Positions 11,059 through 22,802 of a DNA stretch of 64,000 nt are shown piece by piece. Under the pieces are notes generated by a model. The model ran no database searches, was not told the origin of the DNA, and was given only the letters and a program-made list of their open reading frames with translations. Source of the stretch: Brassica napus (taxonomy: Eukaryota; Streptophyta; Magnoliopsida; Brassicales; Brassicaceae). The stretch spans positions 19,479,525 through 19,543,524 of the forward strand of contig NC_063446.1 of assembly GCF_020379485.1 (NCBI RefSeq). The letters are read 5' to 3'. Positions within the stretch are counted from its first letter, which is position 1, and every line of letters begins with the position of its first letter. A program made the translations under genes and the position numbers.

Positions 11059-11469
11059 ATTCCCCCTTGTTAATCGGAATTCATCCCCGAATTCCAAGCC
11101 CTAGACTTCCGAACTTAACATCTGATTTCGAAATGGACTCACACAATCACATATCATACAAGGGAGGCATATAAGGCGAGAACAACTTTGCTCGGGATTT
11201 TTTTTTTTTTTTTTTAAAACCAATGAATGAATTAAGCTGAGAAAGAAATTTTGCAAGTAAAATGGATCTGATCAAAACCTTAATAGACCTATAGATATAG
11301 TGGGTGGTTTTGAAATCGTTTACGGAACTTTTAGGGCAATCAAAACTTTCACAAACTCTTTTCTTTTAATGAAAACAAGTTTTTTTTTTTTTTTTTTTTT
11401 TTTGAAAACGTCGGAAATGCTGATCCCTTAGGACAGAACTAAGGGATCTTAACCCGCTCTGATACCAAT
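11059..11469 (-). mobile_element. Array 1 internal domain 2 (411 bp)
   Basis: Same order of parts as the first internal domain. Hairpin arms are 11422-11431 and 11439-11448. The homopolymer runs differ in length from the other copies (plus-strand T runs near 11200 and 11383). Primer site and purine tract are intact. Confidence 0.88.
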
Positions 11470-13086
11470 TGTAACGGCCCGATCCCCCGGCGTCCGACCA
11501 GAGTTATCGAAAGGGCGTTATGGACACGTGTCTACTCATTTAGACAACCCTACGTGTCCCGTTACTGGTCCCGAGAGCCGACGGGCGCATAACCATCTTT
11601 GAAATACCGTCACACCCACATCCATATACTTCTACTTACAGTCCTGCGCACAGGAAAATAGAAATGGAGGAGTGAGCAACAAGTTACTCAGTGAAGTGGC
11701 TCTATACCTGTCTGCCCGCATGACACTCTATACTACTCTATGCGGGAACTAGGACTGACTAGCCACTACAATCAGGTAATGTATTTTTATCATTTCATAC
11801 TGTCATCACTAATTGTCCACATTCAATTCCATACATTTCTAGCAACCTAGTGATCAATCATTACAATGAACTCACTCATTGCCACACACGTTAAACCCTA
11901 GACTTAACCGACTCATCATACCACCGACTCGATCCTATGACACCTTTAACTCCCCGTTACCCGACCATGATGCACGTTTTTATATCCCGCCTCTCGCGGT
12001 TGGCACTTTGTTCTTATCATCAGTGGGTAGCTCCCACTAGGCTTCTACCCCATATTCATGTGGATTCGCCACATCTCCTATGGGTGCTTCCATATTCTTG
12101 TGGATTCGGCACATCTCCTATGGATACCTAGCGTGAACTACTACCACACATAGTTTCATTAGACTCTATATGCTTTCCCCACCCATGCTTAACCATAACC
12201 TCAATCTTTCATACCTTCACTTATCCTTTCACATCCTTATCATTTTCACTTATCCCTTCCCATTCTCATTCGCTTTCCTTTTCATTTAGACTTGTACTTG
12301 GACTCATTCACTAGACGCCACCCGTTATCGGTGCCACACACAATACACATTGCACTCAAGTTCTACTTCAATAACATTAACAATCATTACTCATCTATCA
12401 GCTTAGCATTCATTTCTCTCTAGCATCCTAGCTTTAATCTCAAACCACTCATGGGACTACACATCCAAACATACAAGCATAAATTACCAATCAATCATCG
12501 CTACCACAACTCCATTTCAGTTTACTAAGTCCCATTTAACAATATGAGGGTTCTTATGCATCGTGTTCCATTCATCTAACATCCTAGCAATAATCATGAT
12601 CTATCATCCTAGCTTTCAAACAGGGTCTAATCAACCCTAACTCCAACATAAAGGAGTATACAGTATATGAGAACAAGATGGGTTCAAGACACTCCACCTT
12701 AGCATAGATCTGGATCTGGAAACAAGAGGCAAGGGAGAGGAGATTGAGATCTGGTCACCACCACCACTACACGGCGCTGGCGAGGAGAGAGAGAGAGTGC
12801 GACGGCGAGGAGAGAGAGAGTGACGGCAAGGAGAGAGAGAGCGACGCGCGGGAGAGAGAGAGAGAAGAGAGAAGGGAGAAAATGAAAAGAGAAGCTTGAC
12901 GGCTAGGGTTTCCTAGTCTCTCTAAATCTCTGCAGAGCTTCACTCAAGTTTCAGAATGAGAGAAAAGAAGGGGCTACATCTCTTTTTATAGGAAAGGGTG
13001 AAGGGAACCCTAGGTTTTTGTCAAATGAGCCGTAGAGAAGCACATTCTTTTATGAAAATTTTTGGGCAAGGAACCAGGCCGTTACA
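11470..13086 (-). repeat. Array 1 LTR 3 (1617 bp)
   Basis: Shortest LTR of the four. The GAGAGA-rich segment (about 12780-12870) is contracted compared with the other copies. Ends are TGTAACGG/CCGTTACA and the minus-strand TATA box is at 12983-12990. Confidence 0.9.
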
Positions 13087-13488
13087 ATTCCCCCTTGTTA
13101 ATCGGAATTCGTCCCCGAATTCCAAGCCCTAGACTTCCGAACTTAACATCCGATTTCGAAATGGACTCACACAATCACATATCATACAAGGGAGGCATAT
13201 AAGGCGAGAACAACTTTGCTCGGGATTTTTTTTTTTTTCTTCAAAACCAAAGAATGAATTAAGCTGAGAAAAAAATTTTGCAAGTAAAATGGATCTGATC
13301 AAAACCTTAATAGACCTATAGATATAGTGGGTGGTTTTGAAATCGTTTACGAAACTTTTAGGGCAATCAAAACTTTCACAAACTCTTTTCTTTTACTGAA
13401 AACAAGTTTTTTTTTTTTTTTTGAAAACATCGGAAATGCTGATCCCTTAGGACAGAACTAAGGGATCTTAACCCGCTCTGATACCAAT
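13087..13488 (-). mobile_element. Array 1 internal domain 3 (402 bp)
   Basis: Third copy of the coding-free interior. Hairpin arms are 13441-13450 and 13458-13467. Primer-binding site and purine tract are present. One homopolymer run is interrupted by CTTC (near 13238). Confidence 0.88.
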
Positions 13489-15133
13489 TGTAACGGCCCG
13501 ATCCCCCGGCGTCCGACCGGGGTTATCGAAAGGGCGTTATGGACACGTGTCTACTCATTTAGACAACCCTACGTGTCCCGTTACTGGTCCCGAGAGCCGA
13601 CGGGCGCATAACCTTCTTTGAAATACCGTCACACCCACATCCATATACTTCTACTTACAGTCCTGCGCACAGGAAAATAGAAATGGAGGAGTGAGAAAGA
13701 AGTTACTCAGTGAAGTGGCTCTAGACTTGCCTGCCCGCATGACACTCCATACTACTTTATGCGGGAACTAGGACTGACTAGCTACTACAATCAGGTAATG
13801 TATTTTTATCATTTCATACTGTCATCACTAATTGTCCACATTCAATTCCATACATTTCTAGCAACCTAGTGATCAATCATTACAATGAACTCACTCATTG
13901 CCACACACGTTAAACCCTAGACTTAACCGAGTCATCATACCAGACCGACTCGATCCTATGACACCTTTAACTCCCCATTACCCGACCATGATGCACGTTT
14001 TTATATCCCGCCTCTCGCGGTTGGCACTTCGTTCTTATCATCAGTGGGTAGCTCCCACTAGGCTTCTACCCCATATTCATGTGGATTCGCCACATCTCCT
14101 ATGGGTACTTCCATATTCTTGTGGATTCGCCACATCTCCTATGGATACCTAGCGTGAACTACTGCCACACATACTTTCATTAGACTCTATATGCTTTCCC
14201 CACCCATGCTTAACCGTAACCTTAATCTTTCATACTTTCACTTATCCTTTCACATCCTTATCATTTTCACTTATCCCTTCCCATTCTCATTCGCTTTCCT
14301 TTTCATTTAGACTTGTACTTGGACTCATTCACTAGACGCCACCCGTTATCGGTGCCACACATAATACACATTGCACTCAAGTTCTACTTCAATAACATTA
14401 ACAATCATTACTCATCTATCAGCTTAGCATTCATTTCTCTCTAGCATCCTAGCTTTAATCTCAAACCACTCATGGGACTACACATCCAAACATACAAGCA
14501 TAAATTACCAATCAATCATCGCTACCACAACTCCATTTCAGTTTACTAAGTCCCATTTAACAATATGAGGGTTCTTATGCATCGTGTTCCATTCATCTAA
14601 CATCCTAGAAATAATCATGATCTATCATCCTAGCTTTCAAACAGGGTCTAATCAACCCTAACTCCAACATAAAGGAGTATACAGTACAAGAGAACAAGAT
14701 GGGTTCAAGACACTCCACCTTAGCATAGATCTGGATCTGGAAACAAGAGGCAAGGGAGAGGAGATTGAGATCTGGTCACCACCACCACTACACGGCGCCG
14801 GCGAGGAGAGAGAGAGAGCGTGCGACGGCGAGGAGAGAGAGAGTGACGGCAAGGAGAGAGAGAGAGAGCGACGCGCGGGAGAGAGAGAGAGAGAAGAGAG
14901 AGAGGCGGCGCAAGAGAGAAGGGAGAAAATGAAAAGAGAAGCTTGACGGCTATGGTTTCCTAGTCTCTCTAAATCTCTGCAGAGCTTCGCTCAAGTTTCA
15001 GAATGAGAGAAAAGAAGGGGCTACATCTCTTTTTATAGGAAAGGGTGAAGGGAACCCTAGGTTTTTGTCAAATGGGTCGTAGAGAAGCCCATTCTTTTAT
15101 GAAGATTTTTGGGCCAGGATCCAAGCCGTTACA
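13489..15133 (-). repeat. Array 1 LTR 4 (1645 bp)
   Basis: Last LTR on the plus-strand map, and the first (5') LTR in element orientation. Minus-strand TATA box at 15030-15037. Its outer end reads CCGTTACA followed by the CTAGT duplication. It has private substitutions near the outer end (GGGTCGTAG, GATCCAAGCC), suggesting some independent ageing. Confidence 0.9.
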
Positions 15134-15138
15134 CTAGT
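15134..15138 (+). repeat. Right target-site duplication of array 1 (CTAGT)
   Basis: Matches 7350-7354 exactly and marks the far border of the single insertion. Confidence 0.85.
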
Positions 15139-15330
15139 CATTCAAGAAGTCGACGTCACATAACCCCGACGTCACATAACCCTGATTGGATGAATCTGAC
15201 GACGATAATACTGAAAATATCATTCGTGGAGATAGTGGAGTGTGTTTTATATTATGTCGTAGGTGTTTACTTCCTCGAGCAACACATTAAAATTAAATTA
15301 TGTTCGGATATTATAAATTTTCAGGCATGG
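15139..15330 (+). pseudogene. Ty3/gypsy gag-protease linker, continuation of 6264-7349
   Basis: In one frame the DNA encodes LDESDDDNTENIIRGDSG and then RRCLLPRATH. This resembles the segment between the gag zinc knuckle and the protease in Brassicaceae Ty3 elements (GDSG...RR-x-CL-x-PR). It joins in frame to the sequence left of array 1 when the array and one CTAGT are left out. The homology fades after about 15330; stops are present. Confidence 0.55.
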
Positions 15331-15370
15331 TACCAGGTAAGTTTTTAGGAACATAAAAATATCTTAATAA

Positions 15371-15451
15371 TCTATATATTCAAAAATTTCACTGAACAAT
15401 TTATAATAAGATAAAAACCAACATCCGCTCGGATGTGCGGTCAAGCTCTAG
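15371..15451 (+). mobile_element. Helitron 3' end, possibly an 81-bp remnant
   Basis: Ends CTAG (15448-15451) before T, with a CATCCG/CGGATG hairpin (15422-15435) about 12 bases upstream, the usual Helitron terminus. TCTATATATT at 15371, preceded by A, looks like a Helitron 5' start. If both ends belong together this is a very short deletion derivative. Confidence 0.45.
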
Positions 15452-16311
15452 TATTTCTTTATGTCTCATGTACACTTTCTTTTTATAATATACATTCAAT
15501 ATTGTAAATCTATAAAATACATGCATGTCATGGTTTCTTTTCTTTTTTCCTTTTGTTGTATGTAAATTATACCGTATGATAGGATGATAATAAAGTGAAT
15601 GATTATTGCAAAACGTGGGGAGGAGCTTCATGAGTTGTACTATGTCAATAGAAAAAGAGATTAGTCAAAAGTGATTATTGATTTGTTCCACATAAAGCAA
15701 AGCAAAGCAAATAAGATTGTTTTATTGCTGTGATTCTTGGAAATAAAATTAAAATATTAGTTAATGATTTAATTACTCTAGTCACTTTAACTAGACATGC
15801 CAGTCCTCCGACCGTCCAAATTAGCCTATTTTAGGGTAGTACAATAGGAAAAATAATTAGTGGTAGAGAATATACTTGCTTTCTCATTTTTCTTATTTTT
15901 TTGTTCGTTCATCCCCACAAATCTTAGGCAAAGTTGCAATCGTCAAAAATTGATCATCCCACAAACATTATTTGGGGATAAATCATCTAAAATAACATAG
16001 TTATCAATCCCAGTTTAGGATAATTGGAATATTAACAAAATTAAATAAACTAATTAGATCTTAATTCACGCTTTAAAACACGAAATTACTATTTATTAAA
16101 AATTAATGGATATAATCACATTACTACCTTAGCCACAGGCAGAATTCTAATTATGGAATAGATATTAAATTCCAAAGCATCTAAAGGATAAATTACTCGC
16201 TCAAAATCTGAAAGTGAGTATTATTAGCTTTCCTTAATGTGGTTCTGAAATTCTTTTAGGAATAATTTTTGAATGTATTTATATAGTATATTTTATACAC
16301 TGATTAATTAT
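15452..16311. other. AT-rich, no gene seen
   Basis: No coding region is recognised. A minus-strand open frame of 76 codons (15401-15631) has no family resemblance. A short CAAAGCAAAGCAAAG run occurs near 15698. Confidence 0.5.
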
Positions 16312-16720
16312 AATTTTCGGATCCGGATTCGTGGCTTCCGAATATCCAGATTTCAGATATCCATCTATATATTATATTATCTACGGGTATTCGAACTCAG
16401 ATCCGGATCTTTAAAAATAATTAAACAAATAAATTTTAAAATATTAAAATTCTAAAAATAATATATAAATTAAATATTTATACAAGATTTATATATATAT
16501 ATATGTATAATATTATAAAAATTAAAATATAATATTTTATGACTAATTTATGTATAAATATTAATATATAAAATATAAATATTAATGAAATTAAAAAAAA
16601 CAATATATTTTGACGGATCTAAGATTTTACTATCTTGATTCGGATTTGTACATCCCAAATATCTTATTTTTAGAGTGGATTCAGAGCGGATCTCTGATCG
16701 AATCCGGATCCCATATAATA
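16312..16720. repeat. TCGG/GGATCC-rich non-autonomous repeat
   Basis: Runs of TTCGGATCCGGATTCG and CGGATCT at both ends surround an AT-rich middle. This is one of several related blocks in the window (also 28113-28740, 33474-33870, 50527-51162, 51795-52325 and in intron 1 of the oxygenase gene). Borders are approximate. Confidence 0.45.
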
Positions 16721-16932
16721 AGTCCCAACGTAAATATATGCATTGATAGAAAATAGCATCCATTGTGCAAATTGTAAAGTAACAAACTATTAAAAGTTTT
16801 ATAAATGGTGAATTTAGTTTTGAGAAAGGATTTAATAAATGGTGAAAATTAGTTATAATATTTTCTTATTGAATGGTACTGTAAATGGTAAGTACTCTAT
16901 ATTTGGTCGCGTCCATCAAATTATTAAGAAAA

Positions 16933-16960
16933 CTAGGATAAGACCTGCGCTTTGCGCAGG
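16933..16960 (-). mobile_element. Helitron 3' terminus, minus strand
   Basis: CTAG at 16933-16936 (after A) is followed by a perfect 7-bp stem with 3-base loop (CCTGCGC/GCGCAGG, 16944-16960), the mirror image of a Helitron 3' end. The element should extend rightwards. A second, weaker copy of the same motif lies at about 17428-17450. The 5' end was not found. Confidence 0.6.
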
Positions 16961-18631
16961 GTAAATTTATATGAAAATTATTTAAGAAATATCGTATTTG
17001 ATGTATTTGGCTCTTAAAAAAAATTAATATATTTGGCTCTTAAAAAAAATTTTAAAACTTTTTTTGTTAATTACATAATTTGTTTACTAATGTACTGATC
17101 TCATTTTTAAAAATATTTTAGGTCAAAAAATTATTTATCGCATAAAAACCTAACGTTTAGGTCGAAGAATCTCATGGTTACAATGAAAATATGTCAGCTC
17201 GGTTTTATATCATGATTTAGCAATTTAAAAATTAATTATAGTTATGAGAAGTCTACGTTCACGTGCCAATCCTATCTATCTTCGATAGTTTTTTTTTATT
17301 TTTGTGTCATTTGTGTTATTGCCCGATATAAATATTGATTTTTGAGTTTATTCTCATTTCTTTCTTTTATTTTGGCCTGAGATTTAGAAAATGTTTAAGA
17401 TTCAAAATTATTAAAGAGATACATACTTAGGTTAAGATATGCGCCTTGTGCAGAATAAATATTTATTTTATATTTTTCTGCATATTATGAAATAATAAAA
17501 TAATAATTATATATTAAATAACTAAGAAATCAGTTACTATTATGTAATAAATTGGCTTGCACGTATAAATCAAATGACCGCTCTTGTTTATTCACAATCA
17601 TTTTAGAATAAATAAATCAAAACAATCAATCTTATCTATCGTATATGATATATAATTAAATTTAAACGATATGAAATGTATATATATATATATTAACGTA
17701 AACATATATTAAAATAAAATTATTTATTTATATGATTTTATTATCATTTAATCTTATTATAGAAAATAATTTAAACATTGATCACAAAAGTTTATGTGAG
17801 ACTTTTAACAGTTTTAATAATTTATACTCGGTTTGAAAAATTCAAAATACAACATATACAAAAAAAATCTAAATTTTTAATATATGATTAATGTAATTGT
17901 GTAATTTATTTTAATAGTACAGAATTAAACAAAAATGATAGAAATCATACAAATTATTAGCAAATCTTCATTATTTAAAATCATTAATTACTATATATAT
18001 CATAATCACATTAGGTAATTCCGTAGGTTTTATTTAAGAAAATAATATATAATAAATAGCCACATTTCTTTAGTTAATATCATATGATATCATATAGTTG
18101 GTATTAAATGTTTCTAGTGAGATATAAAAATAGGAATTGGACCAACATGTTTTTCAATTTCAATGTGAGACTAACATGTAAGACTAATTAACTACCTAAT
18201 TGATTGACACATAAACAATGAGTCTTTTTTAATTATTATAAAATTGAAGTTATATCTTTTCAGATGTTTCTCAATTAATATATAAGTGACGAAAATAAAA
18301 AAAACAACCGAGAGACAAGTTTCCCATACCAAAAGGTCAAAAACATAAAAGTCACGTAAAACATAATGATGTGATGACTTTATCTATTTTCTCGGCCATC
18401 CAATATGGGCGTGAGAATTGAGACCCCTCATGACCCTAGTCCTTACATCACATTCATCCACTATTTAATCCAGTTTCACTAGCAAAAGAGATTCCAAATT
18501 CAATTACTCAGCTGTTCATTCCTTTTCCGTATTCGCATGCATTTCAGTATTCTTACTTCTTTTTGTTGTTGCTACAGATATCAACTTTTATTAACCAATT
18601 ATGATAACAAAATTATAACATCATATTGGTA
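16961..18631. other. AT-rich Helitron-like DNA, no gene seen
   Basis: Strongly AT-rich with no open frames of interest. Texture and the neighbouring terminus suggest decayed Helitron bodies. From 18360 to 18520 the base composition is more mixed, but no gene is recognised. Confidence 0.4.
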
Positions 18632-18862
18632 GAGGCCGTAGCTTTGATTTTTTTGCTTTAAGATTTAGGACGTAGATTTTGTGGTTTTATCTTTAAATTT
18701 TATTGCTGTAGATTTATTTCAAAGTTTTAAAAGCACTAAACCTAAAGCTGTAGAAAAATTGATTTCTAGAGCCATGATTTTGGGCTCTAGCTTTAGTTTT
18801 TTATTAATAAAGTTTGATTGCTTTGATTTTATTGCTCTAAAGAAAATTATGGCTGTGTAGAG
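18632..18862. repeat. Internally repetitive T-rich block
   Basis: Contains repeated variants of GCTGTAGATTT and GCTCTAGCTTT over about 230 bp, with weakly inverse ends (GTAGAGGCCGTAG and GGCTGTGTAGAG). It may be a MITE, but no target duplication was found. Confidence 0.3.
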
Positions 18863-19086
18863 AACTCACAGTCAACACCAATCACCCCCAAAGATTTTAA
18901 TCCCACGTGCAATGCCAAGATCTAGTAACACCTAGGAATGCTTATAAAGACCATATATACTACTTAATCAAAACGACATTGTATTTTTCACCACTGTGAG
19001 AACAAATTCATCCCAAGACTCGGAATAAATCTTCTCTTAAACCACTTAATTAATACTACTAAAAATAGATAACAAAACATGTCAGT

Positions 19087-20150
19087 AACCTGTGAGACTC
19101 CTGTAATGAAAATTCCATTGAAGAACATAGCATCCTAATAGTAAGGATCAGACTATTAGGAACGACCAGTTGCAACAACGGTGTAATGCACATAGGAGGA
19201 CTGGAAGCTATAAACAGTGGTGTGAAATGACGGGTTGAGGCAATAGCTCCATCGACAGTCCAACTGGAATCCTACAACCAAAGAAGTAACAAAGCTACCG
19301 GATTTGCCATTAAGTCGGTACTGAGAATGTCTAGTCACTAAACGTGTTCATCAACAAGCCACAAACCTCTCCAAAGACCACGCGGAAGAGCATGAGACTT
19401 GTCACGTTCTGCCTCCAAAAATCGGAGGAGCGACTTTCTTGCAGGCCGCCTTCTCGCCAGTGACGTAGCTCTGCTTGAGAAAAATGAAGTACCTCCATGC
19501 GTTCTCTCTAACGAAACCATAGACAATTATTTACAAATTCGAGAAGGTTCAGAACTCAAATCGCAAGAGCCGTACGATCAAACACACGTCTGCTTTAATT
19601 GATCTGATACGTCTCTGAGGGGTAATCTCAGAAGTTCACACATGTGTGATAATAACGTTGAGCCACCCATACAGCTGTACTACTCTGCACGCCACTTCAC
19701 GTTCCCAACTCCCTGCAGATCTGAGTATCAAGCTGCCATCAAGACTAGCTTCCAGACCTGCAAGCCAAGTGATAACAAATGCATCCATGCGCCACCACTT
19801 TTGGGTTGGGATACGACGAGACCAAGTGGAAAATGTTCGTCGGCTCCTGCAACTCACCCAAAAATCTGACCCGTCCCGAGACCTCTTCTTCACACAACTC
19901 GCCACTGCTTCAGATTCACTTTCGGCTGGACCAGCCGCAGATAGAGCAACCACCAGGGGCCTTCGTTGAGAGTCAAAGACCGCAAGCATATCGTCGAGGA
20001 AGTAACGGTGGCGATGAGGGGGAAAGGGTAAACGAGAGAGGAGAAGAAAGAGGAGCCTCTGATGCTGGTAAGTGACAACAGACGTCGGGGGAAATCACGG
20101 CCACCGCACTGGGGTTCTTCGAAGGGGGGGTGTCGAGAGGAAGATATGAT
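19087..20150 (-). other. GC-richer island, unclassified repeat or gene remnant
   Basis: About 1 kb stands out from its AT-rich surroundings and has open frames on both strands. The longest on the minus strand encode 117, 62 and 60 residues with little relation to known domains (for example RRIPTQKWWRMDAFVITWL). Frames are separated by stops and no splice pattern links them convincingly. A minus-strand start near CACCCCCCCTTCGAAG and a GC-rich leader-like beginning recall plant LINE 5' regions, but there is no RT or endonuclease. Function unknown. Confidence 0.3.
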
Positions 20151-20556
20151 TTTTTTTTGCTAGGTCAATATTCTACCTAGAAGGAGAAACAACTATTGGT
20201 GTTCCTATTTATCAAATATATTTTGATTTTTTTGAAATTTTAGCATCAGAAAATAGTGCAACTTATTTGGTATGCTATACAAGCAAATTATTCCGGAGCC
20301 ATCTAATCTATTAACACAGAAGTACATTTTGTACTTATTCTTGAGTTTTCTTCAAAAATTACATTCTTATGCCACTCAAATTAAAACTCTTTATCATTTT
20401 AAATGCATTCAATAATCCCCCTTTAATTAAGTTGACAATCCGGTCCGTTTCGAAGCCCATAATATCGGCTGTTTGGTTACAAAATAAAAGTTCAGATTTG
20501 TTTGGGCTTTTAATGACTATATGTCCTAGATGATAAATAATATTTACATTATTCAA
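20151..20556. other. AT-rich, no gene seen
   Basis: Nothing recognised. A 74-codon minus-strand frame (20359-20583) runs into the following tandem duplication and has no visible domain. Confidence 0.5.
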
Positions 20557-20676
20557 AACGAAACCAATAAATAATATAACCACTGGTTTAATTCAAAACC
20601 AAACCGAGGAAACGATTTATCTTTAGTTTGTGAAAAAATGAAATTTGTAACTAAGATAAGTTAATGTAATTTTATT
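20557..20676 (+). repeat. 120-bp perfect tandem duplication, copy 1
   Basis: Identical base for base to the next 120 bp (20677-20796). The unit begins AACGAAACCAATAAATAA. Confidence 0.95.
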
Positions 20677-20796
20677 AACGAAACCAATAAATAATATAAC
20701 CACTGGTTTAATTCAAAACCAAACCGAGGAAACGATTTATCTTTAGTTTGTGAAAAAATGAAATTTGTAACTAAGATAAGTTAATGTAATTTTATT
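20677..20796 (+). repeat. 120-bp perfect tandem duplication, copy 2
   Basis: Exact repeat of 20557-20676; the phase resumes with AAC after copy 2. The absence of any difference implies either a very recent event or an assembly join. Confidence 0.95.
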
Positions 20797-20837
20797 AACC
20801 AATATAGTGATAGATGATTTCTTTAACATTCGGTATA

Positions 20838-22550
20838 TCTTATATATTAAAATATAAGTCATGATTTTTTTAATGTGTGATTTTTTTTTTAATTTGGACC
20901 ATCACTTAGAAATCTTATTAAATGTATTTTATTAAGACTAATAATATATAGAATCTATAAAATACTTTAATCATAATATCTTTTGATATCTTTTCATTTT
21001 ATATATAAACATATTTATTTTAAAATTCTAACAAATCTGTTTTAAAAGACTTTTACAAGATCTTCATTTTTGAAATTATATTTAAATATTTTCACTAATT
21101 TTGAAATTAGTTTGAAATATTATTATACATTAATAAATTCAGTAATCGTTTTTTACATGCCTAATTTTTTTTTAACGATGATTTATTATGATCTTACAAT
21201 TATGATATGAGAAAGATTACATAGACGATTCGACAATCGACAATACTACCTGCCTTATGAAGACCTACGCCTAACTGCATCACCTGAGCCATCCTATGAA
21301 GATCCATGTCTGGCCAGATTTACTTGAACCATGTTGAAAATCCCTTGTAAGCCTTTCTTCCGTAATCCGCATAATTGTTTAATAAATCGCTCTCTCCGGG
21401 ACTTGAAACCTGGATTTTCTGTAATCTGCAATAAATTGCATAGTCTGTGATTCGAACCCCAAACTTGAGTGTAGAAGCCTTTAAACCTTAACCAATAGGC
21501 TATGGTGCTTCCACAATTCAGTAATCGTTTATAAAATGAAAAATAAAAAATTCTGCAATATTTTATATATTATATAATCATAATCAATCGTATTAAAAGA
21601 AAATTATTATATTGAGCTAAATATAATAAAATTGTATTAAATTTATATATTTTATATATTTTATTTTCATAAGTATAAAATATTTATGTTCAAAAATAAA
21701 ATCTAATACGTTGGTAAGATTGGTTAACATTAGCAAACTATATAATACATGTATAAAAATTAACATGTATTTCTTTAAAGCTTATAATATAAAATCTTTG
21801 TAACTACTTTAATCATAATATATTTTCATTTTAAATATAATATATATTTATATATTATATTTTAAAAATTCTAATAAATATTTTAACAATAATTTAATGT
21901 ATTTTAAGTTATCGTTTATAAAATGAAAAATAAATAAATTATATCCTATTTTATATACTTTATAGTCATGATCATGTTAAAATAAAATTATTATACTTAA
22001 ATAAATATGATAAAATTATATGTAATTGATAAATTTAGAAATTTAGAAATTTTATTTTCATAAATATAAATCATTTATTTTAAAAATATAATATGATGAT
22101 AGAACGGCTTAAAATTAGCAAACCATATAATACATGTCTAAAAATTAACATATCTTAGACTTTTGTATATACAATAATATATTATCTAATGAATAAGCAT
22201 AAAAATATTAGTAAAAAAAAATACAGATTTGAAACACAGGTTAGAATTTAGCATAAATTAAATACAAATTAATTTTCAAATATGTTTTCTCATGAATATA
22301 TTAATTTGCTTAATAACTAAATGCAAATAAAATAAGATAAATATATAATAAGAAGTGAAAATACATGCATTTTTAAACAATTGATTAATTATAACATGTA
22401 AATTATAAAATTATTGTATCTGGAATAGTTATATAAACATTTAAGTATATGATTAACGTTAAAAATATATACCACTAATGTTTAAAACAATAATTTATGT
22501 ATAGAAAAGTGAAAACAAACATCCGCGCGATTGCGCCGATAAAAATCTAG
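20838..22550 (+). mobile_element. Complete non-autonomous Helitron
   Basis: Starts TCTTATATATTAAAATA after A (20837) and ends with a GC-rich hairpin region (CCGCGCGATTGCGCCG, about 22523-22538) and CTAG (22547-22550) before T. That is insertion between A and T with TC..CTAG ends, as Helitrons require. The body is AT-rich with no RepHel coding. A SINE (21152-21514) is inserted within it, so the Helitron came first. Length without the SINE and one duplication copy is about 1.3 kb. Confidence 0.78.
21152..21514 (-). mobile_element. Full-length tRNA-derived SINE nested in Helitron
   Basis: Flanked by an exact 16-bp target duplication AATTCAGTAATCGTTT (21136-21151 and 21515-21530), the length typical of LINE-type integration. 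On the minus strand the element begins GTGGAAGCACCATAG. An A-box-like region is at 21486-21502 (TAGCCTATTGGTTAAGG), a B box GGGGTTCGAATCA at 21448-21460, then a tRNA-unrelated body and an A-rich tail (T run at about 21166-21174 on the plus strand). Pol III would transcribe it and a LINE would move it. It has no coding capacity. Confidence 0.85.
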
Positions 22551-22760
22551 TTGATTGATTTAAATTAGAAAATGAGCTTATAATTTAACATCTCAATGAG
22601 CTACACTATTTTCAAGGCTTTGACTTTTAAAGTTTTAAAGGTTAATCTATTTTCCTCCACAAATTCAAAATTTTGGGTTGATCCATCCTTTCATTTCCAG
22701 TCTATAATCAGAGCCAACCATGAGTAGAAGCTAATCAAGTATGTTTTTCAGGGCTGTGCA

Positions 22761-22802
<42 letters not shown>

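Larger units (their letters stand above)
7355..15133 (-). mobile_element. Tandem LTR-retrotransposon array: 4 LTRs, 3 internal domains
   Basis: A unit of 2019-2063 bp repeats along 7.8 kb. Each unit is one LTR plus one short internal domain, with an extra LTR at the end. On the minus strand each LTR starts TGTAACGG and ends CCGTTACA. It is followed by a TTGGTATCAGAGC primer site and, about 400 bp later, by a purine tract AACAAGGGGGAAT before the next LTR. No gag or pol sequence remains. The phrase TTCGGGGACGAATT beside the purine tract is typical of the 3' end of Ty3 chromoviruses (Tekay/Del group), so the element is probably a deletion derivative of that group. One 5-bp duplication (CTAGT) flanks the whole array and none is seen inside. 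That fits either insertion of a single element followed by tandem growth, or integration of a ready-made multimer. It lies in a Ty3 gag-pol remnant. Confidence 0.92.

Noticed and set aside
9828..14152. Recurring 64-84 codon plus-strand frames at about 9828, 11937 and 13898 as a repeated gene family
   Set aside because: They lie at the same offset in each LTR of array 1, antisense to the element, resemble no protein, and lose start or stop between copies. They are by-products of the repeat.
8486..14852. Ser/Arg-rich minus-strand frames (8486-8734, 10588-10839, 14658-14852) as coding regions of the element
   Set aside because: They derive from the GAGAGA tract downstream of the LTR TATA box; length and ends change from copy to copy and no gag-like motif is present.
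7355..15133. Satellite or rDNA-like tandem repeat
   Set aside because: Units contain LTR ends (TG..CA), primer site, purine tract and an outer 5-bp duplication, which identify them as LTR-retrotransposon units; no rRNA sequence is seen.
19636..20078. Genes of 60-117 codons on both strands in the GC-rich island
   Set aside because: Frames overlap on opposite strands, share no domain with known proteins and cannot be joined by convincing splice sites.
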